The position numbers and the translations under genes were made by a program. From positions 1 to 64,000 of the forward strand of contig NZ_JACSPT010000002.1 of the NCBI RefSeq assembly GCF_014837015.1: a stretch of DNA of 64,000 bases, written 5' to 3'. This DNA is from Acinetobacter pecorum (GTDB taxonomy: Bacteria; Pseudomonadota; Gammaproteobacteria; Pseudomonadales; Moraxellaceae). The notes under the pieces were generated by a model. That model saw only the letters and a list, made by a program, of their open reading frames with translations. It had not been told where the DNA came from and ran no database searches. Every line of letters starts with the position of its first letter. The first letter of the stretch is position 1. Positions 47,689 to 59,796 of the stretch are shown here, piece after piece.

Positions 47689-48399
47689 ATGAGTAGAGGT
47701 ACTCGTACATTTCATATCTACCGCTATGATCCTGATAAGGATAAAGCACCGTACATGCAAACTTTTAAGCTGGAACTGACTGATAAGCACCGTATGTTGC
47801 TTGATGCGCTTCTTGCATTGAAAGTACAGGACGAAACTTTAACGTTCCGTCGTTCATGTCGTGAAGGGATCTGTGGTTCTGATGGTGTGAACATCAATGG
47901 TAAAAACGGTTTGGCGTGTCTTTGGAACCTGAACGATTTACCAAATGAAATTACTGTTCGTCCATTGCCTGGTCTTCCTGTGATTAAAGATCTGGTGGTT
48001 GACATGAACCAGTTCTACGATCAGTACAACAAGATCCATCCGTTCTTGATCAACAATCAGCCTGCACCTCCTAAAGAGCGTTTACAGTCTCCGGAAGAGC
48101 GTGAGCATCTTGATGGTCTTTACGAATGTATTCTATGTGCATGCTGTTCAACTTCATGCCCATCATTCTGGTGGAACCCGGACAAGTTCTTGGGTCCTTC
48201 AGCATTGTTGAATGCTTACCGCTTCATCATTGACTCGCGTGATACTGGAACACAAGAGCGTTTGGCTCGTCTTGACGACCCGTTCTCATTGTTCCGTTGT
48301 AAAGGCATCATGAACTGTGTATCTGTATGTCCGAAAGGTTTGAACCCTACTAAAGCAATCGGTCACATCCGTAATATGCTTTTAGATATGGCTGGCTAA
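47689..48399 (+). CDS. sdhB: Succinate dehydrogenase iron-sulfur subunit
   Basis: Carries electrons from the flavoprotein to quinone. The 236 residues hold three clusters: 2Fe-2S ligands in [13 protein letters not shown] and LAC, 4Fe-4S in [12 protein letters not shown], and 3Fe-4S in [17 protein letters not shown]. Good ribosome site (CAGGAGAA). Last gene of sdhCDAB; a terminator follows, so sucAB is a separate unit or reached by read-through. Confidence 0.97.
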   Translation: MSRGTRTFHIYRYDPDKDKAPYMQTFKLELTDKHRMLLDALLALKVQDETLTFRRSCREGICGSDGVNINGKNGLACLWNLNDLPNEITVRPLPGLPVIKDLVVDMNQFYDQYNKIHPFLINNQPAPPKERLQSPEEREHLDGLYECILCACCSTSCPSFWWNPDKFLGPSALLNAYRFIIDSRDTGTQERLARLDDPFSLFRCKGIMNCVSVCPKGLNPTKAIGHIRNMLLDMAG

Positions 48400-48418
48400 T
48401 AGGCTGCTTCTGCGGTTT

Positions 48419-48451
48419 GAAAAAAGCACACCTGAGGGTGTGCTTTTTTAT
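48419..48451 (+). terminator. Terminator after sdhB
   Basis: AAAAAAGCACACC-TGA-GGGTGTGCTTTTTT. Confidence 0.92.
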
Positions 48452-49251
48452 GCAAATTATTCAAGAAAAAATAATCAATCATAAGATAAAAATAAGAAGA
48501 CCATACTTAATATGTATAGAGTTGATTCAGGCAATTCGGGAATAAGGAAGATGTTGAACATCATTAACGGCGGACACTGGATTATTTGGGGGTATTTATG
48601 ACTTTTAGAGCTAAAAATGAGCTGAAAAATAACAAGATCGGTGTAAAACTGACCTGAAAAATAACAAGAACGATGTTATTATATAACGGAAATTTGAAAA
48701 GGGAGTGGATTGAGAAGTTTGCTCTCTTTTTATTTATCGGAAATGCTTAGAACTTAAGTCTACATTGAATCTATTTTTAGGATAAAGCACCATATATTAG
48801 AGTAAAATATCTGAACTGTATTTAGCCAATTTATAGAAGGTATGTGTCAAAAAAATCAATTGAAAAGTGGAGAACATGGTAGCATTCAGCCCATGTATAT
48901 CTTTAAAAAAAGCACTTTTAGGTACATTTTTTAAACACTGTAGAATCTGGGACTGGTATATAAAGATAGAACTGAGTCGCTTTAGAAAAAACTTTTGTTC
49001 ATGCTTATTTTTTTCTAAGTCGATTTGCAAAAAATTGCCCGGTTTCGATCGGGTATTCGATGAGTGATGATACCGCTGAGGGGTGTTATTGTTCATTATA
49101 CATATCAAGATTTTCTTGGTGTGGTGATAACGCCTCATGGCTTATGCCTTATGGGGGACTAGTATCATATTACCAATTTGATGCTAATAATCCTGGGTTT
49201 TGCTTAAAAAGCATCCTGAAAATGTTTTTGCAATAGGAAATGGGTCCACAA
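48452..49251. other. Intergenic region between sdhB and sucA
   Basis: About 800 bp without a gene I can support. A minus-strand frame of 113 codons and a plus-strand frame of 66 codons overlap each other around 48800-49140; neither has a ribosome site or recognisable family. Contains two near-identical 19-bp words spaced 32 bp (48622-48640, 48654-48672). Confidence 0.5.
48622..48672. repeat. Pair of 19-bp direct repeats, 32-bp period
   Basis: CTGAAAAATAACAAGATCG at 48622-48640 and CTGAAAAATAACAAGAACG at 48654-48672 differ at one base. Only two copies, separated by 13 bp, so not a CRISPR. Confidence 0.75.
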
Positions 49252-52074
49252 ATGCAAGAAGTTGCTGACGCTCTGCGTCTTGACACTGAACTTTCCGCTG
49301 ATAGTGCAGCGTACATTGAAGAACTTTATGAGCAGTATCTGACTGCTCCAGATTCAGTGGGTGCTGACTGGAGAGCGTACTTCGATAAATTCCCAAAAGG
49401 TGATCAACCACACAGTAATGTACGTGAGCAATTCCTGCTGCTAGGTCGCAATTCAAGCCGGATTCAGCCTGTTGTTCAGTCAACAGTCAGCTCAGAACAT
49501 GAACGTCGTCAAATTGGCGTGTTACAGTTGATTGCTGCGTACCGTAATCGTGGCCACCAGAAGGCAAAACTGGATCCATTAGGTTTGGCAAAGCGTGAAG
49601 TTGTACCTGACCTTGATCTGGCTGCGCACGGTTTGACTCAGTCTGACCTGGATACTGTATTTAATACTGGTAATCTGGCGATTGGTAAAGAAGAAGCGAC
49701 CCTGGCAGAAATTGTCGAAGCATTAGAATCTACCTACTGTAATACAGTAGGTTCTGAATACATGCACATCGTAGACACTAAAGAGAAACGTTGGATTCAA
49801 CAACGTCTTGAAGGTGCGCGTGGTAAATTTAACTTCTCTGCAGATCAAAAGAAACATATCCTTGAGCGTTTGACTGCAGCCGAAGGTCTGGAAAAATATC
49901 TTGGTAATAAATTCGTTGGTGCTAAACGTTTCGGCGTTGAAGGCGGTGAAGCATTCATCCCGATGGTCAACGAAATCATTCAGCGTGCAGGTTCTGTAAG
50001 TTGTAAAGAAGTTGTGATCGGTATGCCTCACCGCGGCCGTTTAAACCTTCTTGTTAACATCATGGGTAAAAACCCGGCTGACCTGTTTGGTGAGTTCGAA
50101 GGTAAGTCTATTCACAAGAAAGGTTCTGGTGACGTTAAGTATCACCAAGGCTTCTCTTCAAACGTCATGACTCCGGGTGGCGAAGTTCACCTGGCATTGG
50201 CGTTTAACCCTTCACATCTGGAAATCGTTGGACCTGTAGTTGAAGGTTCAGTACGTGCACGTCAAGTACGTCGTAAAGACATTGGTGGCGATGATGTATT
50301 GCCATTAATCGTACACGGTGATGCTGCATTTGCCGGTCAGGGCGTCAACCAGGAAACTTTCCAGATGTCACAAACTCGCGGTTATACCGTGGGTGGTACG
50401 GTTCATATCGTGATCAATAACCAAGTGGGTTTCACCACTTCTGATCCACGTGATGCGCGTTCTACAGAATACTGTACTGACATCGCAAAAATGATTCAGG
50501 CGCCAATCTTCCATGTCAATGGTGATGATCCTGAAGCGGTGGTGTTCATTTCACAATTGGCACATGACTTCCGTCATACTTTCCGTAAAGATGTTGTGAT
50601 TGACATGTTCTGCTACCGTCGCCGCGGTCATAACGAAGCAGATGAGCCGGCTGCAACTCAGCCAATGATGTATCAGGTGATTAACAAGAAAGCGACTACA
50701 CGTACGCTTTATGCGGATCAATTGGTACAGCAGGGTATTCTTGATCGTGCAAGCGCAGATCAGATGGTAGAAAACTACCGTTCAGATCTTGAAGCGGGTA
50801 ATCACGTTGCCAATGCACTGGTCCTTGAGCCGAACAAAAAAATGTTTGTGGACTGGACGCCTTATCTGGGTCATGAATATACTGACGAATGGGATACAAC
50901 TTTCCCAATTGAACGTCTGAAAGAGCTGGGTGTAAAAATGCGTGAGCTTCCTGAAGGCTTCGTGATGCAGCGTCAAGTTGCAAAAGTAATTGATGACCGT
51001 CTGAAAATGCAAACAGGCGAAATGCCACTGAACTGGGGTGCTGCTGAAACTCTGGCGTATGCATCTGTACTAGATGAAGGTTACTTGCTTCGTTTAACAG
51101 GTGAAGATGTAGGCCGTGGTACCTTCTCGCATCGTCATGCGAAACTGCATAATCAGGTAGATGGTTCAACTTATATTCCACTTTGTCACATCAAAGAAAA
51201 CCAGCCGCGTACTGCAATCTATGATTCTTTATTGTCAGAAATGGCGGTATTGGCATTTGAATATGGCTATGCGACCACTCTTCCAAAGAGCTTGATCATC
51301 TGGGAAGCACAATTTGGTGACTTTGCAAACTGTGCACAGGTTGTAATCGATCAGTTCATCTCATCTGGTGAAACCAAATGGGAACGTGTGTGTGGTCTGA
51401 CCATGCTTCTTCCGCATGGTTTCGAAGGTCAGGGTCCAGAGCATTCATCTGCACGTTTGGAACGTTTCTTGCAGTTATGTGCTGAAGACAACATGCAAGT
51501 GATCACACCGACTACACCTGCACAGATTTTCCATGCATTACGTCGTCAAGCGATTCGTCCAATTCGTAAGCCGCTGATCGTTACTTCGCCGAAATCTTTA
51601 CTTCGTCACAAGCTGGCTGTATCGAGCCTGGAAGAGCTGGCAAACGGCACATTCCAAACTGTGATCGATGAAGTAGATAACATCAACAAGTCAGAGGTAA
51701 ACCGTCTGATTCTGTGTGGGGGTAAGGTGTATTACGATCTGATTGAAAAACGTCGTGAAAAAGAATTGAACAATACTGCTATTGTACGTATTGAACAATT
51801 ATATCCATACCCAGAAAAACGCCTGGCAGAAGTTCTGGCTCAGTATCCAAACGTGAAAGATCTTGTTTGGGCACAAGAAGAACCGAAAAACCAAGGTGCT
51901 TGGTTGTTCATTGCACCGCGTCTTTATGATGATGTGATGAAAGCGGGTAAACAAGTACGTATTAGCTATGCCGGCCGTGAAGCTTCTGCTGCACCGGCAT
52001 GTGGTTCACCATATTTGCATGCAAAACAACAAGCTCAGCTCATCAACGACGCGCTTGCGATCGATGCTGAATAA
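49252..52074 (+). CDS. sucA: 2-oxoglutarate dehydrogenase E1 component
   Basis: Thiamine-diphosphate-dependent decarboxylase of the 2-oxoglutarate dehydrogenase complex. From ATG 49252 it has 940 residues: N-terminal YLTAPDSVGADWRAYF segment that binds E2, a ThDP core with GMPHRGRLN, the GDAAFAGQG block with the ThDP metal-binding region, and C-terminal transketolase-like domains. The in-frame ATG at 49240 has its AGGA too close, so I prefer 49252. 18 bp separate it from sucB. Confidence 0.97.
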   Translation: MQEVADALRLDTELSADSAAYIEELYEQYLTAPDSVGADWRAYFDKFPKGDQPHSNVREQFLLLGRNSSRIQPVVQSTVSSEHERRQIGVLQLIAAYRNRGHQKAKLDPLGLAKREVVPDLDLAAHGLTQSDLDTVFNTGNLAIGKEEATLAEIVEALESTYCNTVGSEYMHIVDTKEKRWIQQRLEGARGKFNFSADQKKHILERLTAAEGLEKYLGNKFVGAKRFGVEGGEAFIPMVNEIIQRAGSVSCKEVVIGMPHRGRLNLLVNIMGKNPADLFGEFEGKSIHKKGSGDVKYHQGFSSNVMTPGGEVHLALAFNPSHLEIVGPVVEGSVRARQVRRKDIGGDDVLPLIVHGDAAFAGQGVNQETFQMSQTRGYTVGGTVHIVINNQVGFTTSDPRDARSTEYCTDIAKMIQAPIFHVNGDDPEAVVFISQLAHDFRHTFRKDVVIDMFCYRRRGHNEADEPAATQPMMYQVINKKATTRTLYADQLVQQGILDRASADQMVENYRSDLEAGNHVANALVLEPNKKMFVDWTPYLGHEYTDEWDTTFPIERLKELGVKMRELPEGFVMQRQVAKVIDDRLKMQTGEMPLNWGAAETLAYASVLDEGYLLRLTGEDVGRGTFSHRHAKLHNQVDGSTYIPLCHIKENQPRTAIYDSLLSEMAVLAFEYGYATTLPKSLIIWEAQFGDFANCAQVVIDQFISSGETKWERVCGLTMLLPHGFEGQGPEHSSARLERFLQLCAEDNMQVITPTTPAQIFHALRRQAIRPIRKPLIVTSPKSLLRHKLAVSSLEELANGTFQTVIDEVDNINKSEVNRLILCGGKVYYDLIEKRREKELNNTAIVRIEQLYPYPEKRLAEVLAQYPNVKDLVWAQEEPKNQGAWLFIAPRLYDDVMKAGKQVRISYAGREASAAPACGSPYLHAKQQAQLINDALAIDAE

Positions 52075-52092
52075 TCCAGGAGATTCTAAGTA

Positions 52093-53307
52093 ATGGCAAC
52101 CGAAATTAAAGCACCGGTATTTCCAGAGTCAGTTGCGGACGGTACGATCGCAACTTGGCACAAACAACCAGGTGAAGCAGTTTCACGTGATGAAGTGATC
52201 TGCGATATTGAGACTGATAAAGTTGTTTTAGAAGTTGTCGCTCCTGCAGACGGTACACTTGCATCTATTATTAAAGGTGAAGGCGATACTGTTCTTTCAG
52301 CTGAAGTAATTGCACAGTTTGAAGAAGGTGCTGTTTCTGGCGCTACGCAAACTCAAGCAGTTCAGTCTGAAGAGAAAGTTGAACAAGCTGCTGCGCAAAC
52401 TGAAGCGGGTAATGCACCGATCGTTGAACGTCAACAGGTACAGGATCAGGCTCCAGCCGTGCGTAAAGCATTGACTGAATCTGGTGTGGCTGCTGCTGAT
52501 GTCGAAGGTACGGGCCGTGGTGGTCGCATCACTAAAGAAGATGTGGCAAATCATCAGGCGAAGCCGGCAGCACCTGCAGCGCAGCCATTAAGCGTTGCGG
52601 TGGGTGAGCGTATTGAGAAACGTGTTCCGATGACACGTCTTCGTAAGCGTGTAGCTGAACGTTTACTTGCAGCAACTCAAGAAACTGCAATGTTGACCAC
52701 GTTCAACGAAGTGAACATGAAACCAATCATGGAAATGCGTGCTCAATACAAAGATGCATTCGAGAAGCGTCATGGTGCGCGTCTTGGCTTTATGTCATTC
52801 TTCGTTAAAGCAGCAACTGAAGCCCTAAAACGCTATCCAGCGGTAAATGCTTCAATTGATGGCGATGATATTGTTTATCATGGTTACTATGACATCGGTG
52901 TTGCAGTTTCATCTGAACGTGGTCTTGTGGTTCCTGTACTTCGTGATACAGACCGCATGAACTATGCTGAAGTTGAAAACGGCATCCGTGCATATGCTGC
53001 GAAGGCACGTGACGGTAAGCTGGGCATCGAAGACATGACTGGTGGTACATTCACGATCACCAATGGTGGTACTTTTGGCTCATTGCTTTCTACACCAATT
53101 CTAAATACGCCACAAACTGCGATTCTGGGTATGCATAAAATCCAGGAACGTCCGATGGCTGTAAATGGTCAAGTAGAAATCTTGCCGATGATGTATCTTG
53201 CATTGTCTTATGACCACCGTTTAATCGATGGTAAAGAAGCAGTTGGTTTCCTTGTAACAATCAAAGAATTGTTAGAAGAGCCAGCACGTCTTATCCTTGA
53301 TCTTTAA
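52093..53307 (+). CDS. sucB: Dihydrolipoyllysine succinyltransferase (E2)
   Basis: The core of the 2-oxoglutarate dehydrogenase complex. The 404 residues have a lipoyl domain (1-77) with lipoylated Lys43 in ETDKVVLEV, an Ala/Gln-rich linker, an E1/E3-binding domain (about 115-150) and a catalytic domain with His375 and Asp379 in [12 protein letters not shown]. Good ribosome site (CCAGGAGA). The family has one lipoyl domain, as here. 60 bp to lpd. Confidence 0.97.
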   Translation: MATEIKAPVFPESVADGTIATWHKQPGEAVSRDEVICDIETDKVVLEVVAPADGTLASIIKGEGDTVLSAEVIAQFEEGAVSGATQTQAVQSEEKVEQAAAQTEAGNAPIVERQQVQDQAPAVRKALTESGVAAADVEGTGRGGRITKEDVANHQAKPAAPAAQPLSVAVGERIEKRVPMTRLRKRVAERLLAATQETAMLTTFNEVNMKPIMEMRAQYKDAFEKRHGARLGFMSFFVKAATEALKRYPAVNASIDGDDIVYHGYYDIGVAVSSERGLVVPVLRDTDRMNYAEVENGIRAYAAKARDGKLGIEDMTGGTFTITNGGTFGSLLSTPILNTPQTAILGMHKIQERPMAVNGQVEILPMMYLALSYDHRLIDGKEAVGFLVTIKELLEEPARLILDL

Positions 53308-53334
53308 TTTTTAAGAATATATTTATGGGCTTAG

Positions 53335-54798
<1,464 letters not shown>

Positions 54799-54801
54799 TG
54801 C

Positions 54802-54830
54802 AAAAAAAGAGCGACTTAGGTCGCTCTTTT
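54802..54830 (+). terminator. Terminator after lpd
   Basis: AAGAGCGAC-TTAG-GTCGCTCTTTT with A-run upstream. Confidence 0.88.
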
Positions 54831-54967
54831 GTATTTCATGGTTGTTTTTATTGGAACAATCATCTAAAAATAAAGATAACGATTTGAAGAAATGCTGGTG
54901 CTGCTTTGACGGACGTCTGGGTGCTGGTGAGTTATAACAAGCTAAAGAAGTAATAAAAGGTTATTCC

Positions 54968-56134
54968 ATGAATTTACATGAGTATCAAGCAAAAGCGCTA
55001 TTAAAAAAATATGGTATGCCTGTACAGGAGGGCATACTGGCCACTAATGCCGATGAAACGGTGCAAGCTTTTGAGCAGTTGGGTGGAAAGTTCGCAGTAT
55101 TGAAAGCACAGGTACATGCCGGCGGTCGAGGTAAAGCAGGCGGTGTAAAAGTAGTAAAATCGGCTGCCGAGGCTGCTGAATATGCCAACCAGATAATTGG
55201 TTCACGCTTGGTCACTTATCAGACAGATGCCAATGGTCAGCCAGTCAATAGCATTTTAGTCTCGGAAGATGTTTATCCGGTTGAGCGCGAGCTGTACTTG
55301 GGTGCTGTAGTCGATCGCTCGACTCGCCGGATCACTTTTATGGCATCAACTGAAGGCGGTGTTGAGATTGAGAAGGTAGCTGAAGAAACCCCGGAAAAAA
55401 TCATTAAAGTTGAAGTTGAACCTTTAGTCGGTTTGATGCCATTTCAGGCACGTGAAGTTGCTTTTGCACTGAAACTGAAAGATGGACAAATCAATCAATT
55501 TGTAAAAATCATGACAGCTGCCTATCAGGCATTTGTAGAGAATGATTTTGCACTTTTTGAAATCAATCCGCTATCTGTGCGTGAGAATGGTGACATTCTG
55601 TGTGTTGATGCCAAAATCGGAATTGATTCAAATGCGCTATACCGTTTGCCAGAAATCGCCGCTATGCGAGATAAGTCTCAGGAAAATGAGCGCGAACTAA
55701 AAGCCTCTGAATTTGATCTGAACTATGTGGCACTTGAGGGTAACATTGGCTGTATGGTTAATGGCGCGGGTCTTGCCATGGCAACCATGGATATTATCAA
55801 GCTCTATGGCGGTCAACCAGCCAACTTCCTGGATGTGGGTGGTGGTGCTACGAAAGAGCGTGTGATTGAAGCCTTCAAAATTATTCTTGCAGATAGCTCT
55901 GTACAGGGCGTATTAATCAATATTTTTGGTGGAATTGTACGTTGTGACATGATTGCTGAAGCAATTATTGCAGCGGTTCAGGAAGTAAATGTGACTGTTC
56001 CTGTGGTTGTTCGCCTTGAAGGCAACAATGCGGAATTGGGTGCAAAATTACTGGATGAATCAGGTTTGAAGTTGATTTCTGCACATGGTCTTGCTGATGC
56101 TGCAGAAAAAATTGTTGCTGCTGTAAAAGCTTAA
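54968..56134 (+). CDS. sucC: Succinyl-CoA synthetase beta subunit
   Basis: Makes ATP or GTP from succinyl-CoA with SucD. The 388 residues have an N-terminal ATP-grasp domain (opening [16 protein letters not shown], and [15 protein letters not shown]) and a C-terminal CoA-ligase domain with [18 protein letters not shown] and [16 protein letters not shown]. Length equals E. coli SucC (388). 12 bp separate it from sucD. A gap of 169 bp with a terminator precedes it, so it probably has its own promoter. Confidence 0.97.
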   Translation: MNLHEYQAKALLKKYGMPVQEGILATNADETVQAFEQLGGKFAVLKAQVHAGGRGKAGGVKVVKSAAEAAEYANQIIGSRLVTYQTDANGQPVNSILVSEDVYPVERELYLGAVVDRSTRRITFMASTEGGVEIEKVAEETPEKIIKVEVEPLVGLMPFQAREVAFALKLKDGQINQFVKIMTAAYQAFVENDFALFEINPLSVRENGDILCVDAKIGIDSNALYRLPEIAAMRDKSQENERELKASEFDLNYVALEGNIGCMVNGAGLAMATMDIIKLYGGQPANFLDVGGGATKERVIEAFKIILADSSVQGVLINIFGGIVRCDMIAEAIIAAVQEVNVTVPVVVRLEGNNAELGAKLLDESGLKLISAHGLADAAEKIVAAVKA

Positions 56135-56146
56135 GGAGTATCCATC

Positions 56147-57037
56147 ATGAGCGTATTAGTTAATAAAGACACCAAAGTGTTGGTACAAGGTTTTACAGGT
56201 AAAAACGGCACATTCCATTCTGAACAGGCTTTGGCTTATGGCACTAAAGTTGTGGGCGGTGTCACTCCAGGAAAAGGCGGTCAAACCCATCTGGATTTAC
56301 CCGTTTTTAATACCATGCGTGAAGCGGTGAAGGAAACTGGCGCAGATGCTTCGGTGATTTATGTTCCGGCACCTTTTGTACTGGATTCCATTATTGAAGC
56401 GGTTGATTCCGGCATTGAATTAATTGTGGTAATTACTGAAGGTGTACCAACCCTCGACATGCTGAAAGCCAAGCGTTATCTGGAAACCAATGGCAACGGT
56501 ACACGTCTGATTGGACCAAACTGTCCGGGTATTATTACGCCGGGTGAATGTAAGATCGGGATTATGCCGGGACATATTCATCAACCAGGTAAAATCGGAA
56601 TTATCTCGCGTTCAGGTACACTGACTTATGAGGCCGTGGCACAGACCACTAACCTAGGTTTAGGTCAGTCGACCTGTATCGGTATTGGTGGTGACCCGAT
56701 TCCGGGCATGAACCAGATTGACTGCTTAAAACTGTTCCAGGAAGATCCGCAAACTGAAGCCATCATTATGATTGGTGAAATTGGTGGTACGGCAGAAGAA
56801 GAAGCAGCTGAATATATTCAATCGAATGTGACTAAGCCGGTTGTTGGTTATATTGCGGGCGTAACTGCGCCTAAAGGCAAACGTATGGGTCACGCAGGTG
56901 CGATTATTTCAGGTGGCAAGGGTACAGCTGAAGAAAAATTTGCAGCCTTTGAGCGTGCGGGCATGGCCTATACGCGTAGTCCTGCTGAACTCGGTTCAAC
57001 CATGCTGCAAGTGTTAAAAGATAAAGGTTTGGCTTGA
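56147..57037 (+). CDS. sucD: Succinyl-CoA synthetase alpha subunit
   Basis: Carries the phosphohistidine that transfers phosphate in the SucCD enzyme. The 296 residues have the CoA-binding N-terminal domain ([17 protein letters not shown]), and the catalytic His in the [17 protein letters not shown] block. Good ribosome site (AAGGAGTA). Second gene of sucCD, followed by a strong terminator shared with the convergent flotillin gene. Confidence 0.97.
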   Translation: MSVLVNKDTKVLVQGFTGKNGTFHSEQALAYGTKVVGGVTPGKGGQTHLDLPVFNTMREAVKETGADASVIYVPAPFVLDSIIEAVDSGIELIVVITEGVPTLDMLKAKRYLETNGNGTRLIGPNCPGIITPGECKIGIMPGHIHQPGKIGIISRSGTLTYEAVAQTTNLGLGQSTCIGIGGDPIPGMNQIDCLKLFQEDPQTEAIIMIGEIGGTAEEEAAEYIQSNVTKPVVGYIAGVTAPKGKRMGHAGAIISGGKGTAEEKFAAFERAGMAYTRSPAELGSTMLQVLKDKGLA

Positions 57038-57058
57038 TATCTAAAGTAAGGCTGTAAT

Positions 57059-57086
57059 AAAAAAGCTCCCAGATGGGAGCTTTTTT
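57059..57086. terminator. Bidirectional terminator, sucD / flotillin gene
   Basis: AAAAAAGCTCCC-AGAT-GGGAGCTTTTTT. Confidence 0.92.
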
Positions 57087-57103
57087 ATATCTCAGTCTAT
57101 TTT

Positions 57104-58810
57104 TCAGGTTTTAGCTTTGAGACTCTGGGTCATGCCATTGATATCACCACCTTGAATACCCAGCTCACTCATCAAGCTATCAATTAAAGGTGCCTGACTA
57201 CGATAACGCAGGGCACTATTGACAACCTGATCTGAAAGGGCAACATTGCCCCCTTCATGATGTGCATCTGCCTGACAAGAACCGGCATGACTGCCATGTA
57301 GTCCATTGACCTGAAGAATTTTGATATCGTCAATATTTTCCATTGGCTTGACGCTTTCCCGGATAATTTCAGGCAAGTATTTCAGCATGGCCAGACGAAT
57401 CTGCATTTCAACCTGTTCTGGTGACAGAACATTATTGGCTTCATTGACCGCACGGGTACCTTCAGCATCTACCTGATACTGTTTCTCCATCGCTTGAGCC
57501 AGTAGGATTTTCGCATCCGCTTCACCCTTGGCTTTGAGACGGACCTTTTCAGCTTCAGCTTCAGCAGCAATGCGTACGGCTTCTGCATCGTCTGCTGCCG
57601 CCTGTTTGCCAGCTTCAGCGGCCACTGTAATTGCAATCGCATCTTTTTCAGCATGTTCTTTGGCCGCAACCAGCTCGACCGCCTTTTGACGCTCTGCCTG
57701 CTGGATTTGACGCACGGTGACAACTTCTTCTTCTGCTTTTACCGCCTGCGCACGGGCGTGGTCGGCCTGGGCTTTGGCTTCAGATTCGGCACGGGATTTT
57801 TCCGCAATGGCAATGGCACGATCCTGTTCAGCCAGTTCAATGGTTTTCTTTTGTTCGACTTGGGCTTTTTGAATCAGCTGTGCTTTTTGAATGTTTTCAT
57901 TCTCTACATCACGGGCGGCCAAAATACGCTTGAGTTCGACCTCGCGTTCAGCCGCAATTTGGGCTTCCTCTGCTTCGCGTTTTTTGCCAGCTTCCTGAGC
58001 GGCAATTTCAGCCAGCTGTTCAGCACGTCGAATGGCAATTTCACGTTCCTGCTGTAGCTTGGCATATTCTTCTTCACGAATAATTTGCAGGCGAGCCTGT
58101 TCAGCTTCCAGATTCTTGGTTTTAATTGCCAGATCTGTATCTTGTTCAATATGGTTACGCTTGCGACGACGATCCTCAATAGTTTCAGTAAGCTTGGTCA
58201 GGCCTTCTGCATCAAAAGCATTTTGTGGATTGAAATATTTAAATCCGGTCTGATCCAGACCAGTTAGTGAAACAGTTTCAAGCTCCAGACCATTTTTATG
58301 TAAATCTTCAGACACCACCTGCTGAACTTTCTGTACGAAATCCACCCGCTTTTCATGTAGTTCTTCCATAGCCATTTCTGCGGCTACTGCGCGTAGTGAA
58401 TCGACAAACTTGCCTTCCACCAGATTTTTTAGTTCATTTGGTGACATGGTTTTTTGACCGAGTGTTTGTGCTGCGGTGGCAATTGAATCAGCGGTAGGTT
58501 TGACCCGTACATAGAATTCGGCCATGACATCGACACGCATCCGGTCACGGGTGATTAGTGCCTGATCATCTGCACGACGCACCTCAAGGCGCAAGGTATT
58601 CATGTTTACCGGAATAATTTCATGCAGGACTGGAAGCACAATGGCACCTCCGCCTAAAATCACTTTTTCTCCACCCCAGCCGGTACGTACAAAGGAAATT
58701 TCCTTGCTTGAACGACGGTATAAGCGTGCAATGATGAGACCGAAGGTCACCAGTGCTACAAAAATAATTCCCGCAATAATTAAAATATTATATAAATCAA
58801 ATTTTAACAT
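57104..58810 (-). CDS. yqiK: Flotillin-family protein (YqiK type)
   Basis: A membrane-microdomain scaffold protein of 568 residues. One N-terminal membrane helix (about 8-30), a SPFH/PHB domain (about 45-215) starting EISFVRTGWGGEKVILGGG, a long Ala/Glu/Lys/Gln-rich coiled coil (about 215-440) with EAEKVR-KGEADAKIL repeats, then a flotillin-like end. A C-terminal extension (HGSHAGSCQADAHHEGG) is Gly/His-rich. It follows yqiJ by 37 bp. The yqiJ-yqiK pair is conserved in E. coli. Confidence 0.92.
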   Translation of the reverse strand: MLKFDLYNILIIAGIIFVALVTFGLIIARLYRRSSKEISFVRTGWGGEKVILGGGAIVLPVLHEIIPVNMNTLRLEVRRADDQALITRDRMRVDVMAEFYVRVKPTADSIATAAQTLGQKTMSPNELKNLVEGKFVDSLRAVAAEMAMEELHEKRVDFVQKVQQVVSEDLHKNGLELETVSLTGLDQTGFKYFNPQNAFDAEGLTKLTETIEDRRRKRNHIEQDTDLAIKTKNLEAEQARLQIIREEEYAKLQQEREIAIRRAEQLAEIAAQEAGKKREAEEAQIAAEREVELKRILAARDVENENIQKAQLIQKAQVEQKKTIELAEQDRAIAIAEKSRAESEAKAQADHARAQAVKAEEEVVTVRQIQQAERQKAVELVAAKEHAEKDAIAITVAAEAGKQAAADDAEAVRIAAEAEAEKVRLKAKGEADAKILLAQAMEKQYQVDAEGTRAVNEANNVLSPEQVEMQIRLAMLKYLPEIIRESVKPMENIDDIKILQVNGLHGSHAGSCQADAHHEGGNVALSDQVVNSALRYRSQAPLIDSLMSELGIQGGDINGMTQSLKAKT

Positions 58811-58847
58811 TGTTATAAAGTCTCAATTGAGTTTTGGCTAAATAAAA

Positions 58848-59483
58848 TTAAAGTTCAATGGCTTGAAAGCCATTTTTAGTTTTTTGGGTCAGAACCACAT
58901 CCTGGCCTTGATTTAAAGTCTGATTACTTTCAGGTTCAACCAGCACATAATGGGTCTGCCCATACTGGTCCTGAACTCTGGCCTGTGCCGGAGAATTCAC
59001 TCTAGCGTCTCCCAGGATAATGGTCGCGGTACGTCCGATCAGTTCATCGCTATGAATGGCGGAAGTTTCATCTTCAGGCAGAAGCTTGCTTGCCGCCTTG
59101 GCAAGAAAGCGTACTACGGGCATACACAGAAACAGGCAGGCTGGAGAAATCAGCCAGACACTGAAAAGTTGGCTGGTCAGGCGTTCAAATATGCCCTGAA
59201 TCAATAAACCACTCAAACCATAACTGGTCAGAAAAATAATCAGCCAGATAAATAAAGGCAGACGTCCCAAATATAACCAGTCAAATACTTTGCTGAAAAC
59301 ACCGGGAGGGTGATCCGGACTTATTTCCGGATGCAGGGGGTCGTCAGGTAAAAACTGTTCAAACATATGCTGTGATCCGCCACCGAGCAACAGCAGAATG
59401 CACTCAAGTGCAGCAAACATCAGCATTAGGCTTAAACTGATGCTAAATACGATATTGGATGGATGTGTAAACAGTTCCCACAT
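58848..59483 (-). CDS. yqiJ: YqiJ-family inner-membrane protein with OB-fold
   Basis: A 211-residue membrane protein paired with the flotillin downstream. About three membrane segments (10-35, 75-98, 108-135) are followed by a soluble beta-rich C-terminal domain (about 145-211) with ELIGRTATIILGDARVNSPAQ, the OB-fold/NfeD-like region that is normally partnered with flotillins. Function is probably membrane organisation; not proven. First gene of the pair. Confidence 0.88.
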   Translation of the reverse strand: MWELFTHPSNIVFSISLSLMLMFAALECILLLLGGGSQHMFEQFLPDDPLHPEISPDHPPGVFSKVFDWLYLGRLPLFIWLIIFLTSYGLSGLLIQGIFERLTSQLFSVWLISPACLFLCMPVVRFLAKAASKLLPEDETSAIHSDELIGRTATIILGDARVNSPAQARVQDQYGQTHYVLVEPESNQTLNQGQDVVLTQKTKNGFQAIEL

Positions 59484-59796
59484 TTTTTATCTCTATAATT
59501 ATGTTTTTAGGAAAAGTATCTGAAATTTTTTATCAGGCTTACGATAGCAGTAATTGTAGTTTTTGTATGCAAAAAAATAACAAAAAACCTGATAAACAGG
59601 GATTGAATATATAGATTATTTAATAATCAGTGAACTATTAAAATTAATAATAAACTATAAGCGAATCAGATTCTTGATAGAGAAATGGAATAATTCCATA
59701 GAAATTATGGCAAGTAACGCCTGTTGTCTGTATGTTTCTGGGAAAAATATAAAGATACTTCAACCAGAGTATCTTTATATTTTCTATTTAAATCTG
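59484..59796. other. Intergenic region between yqiJ and the next minus-strand gene
   Basis: 313 bp, AT-rich; contains the hairpin at 59747-59780 and presumably the yqiJ promoter. No gene seen. Confidence 0.5.
59747..59780 (-). terminator. Terminator after the 183-residue hypothetical gene
   Basis: ATAAAGATACT / AGTATCTTTAT, an 11-bp stem with an 8-nt loop; on the minus strand it is followed by ATTTTT. Confidence 0.7.

Noticed and set aside
48622..48672. CRISPR-like repeat pair
   Set aside because: Only two copies, 19 bp each, with a 13-bp spacer and no cas genes.
48797..49138. 113-codon minus-strand frame and overlapping 66-codon plus-strand frame before sucA
   Set aside because: They overlap each other on opposite strands, no ribosome site or family; neither can be preferred.
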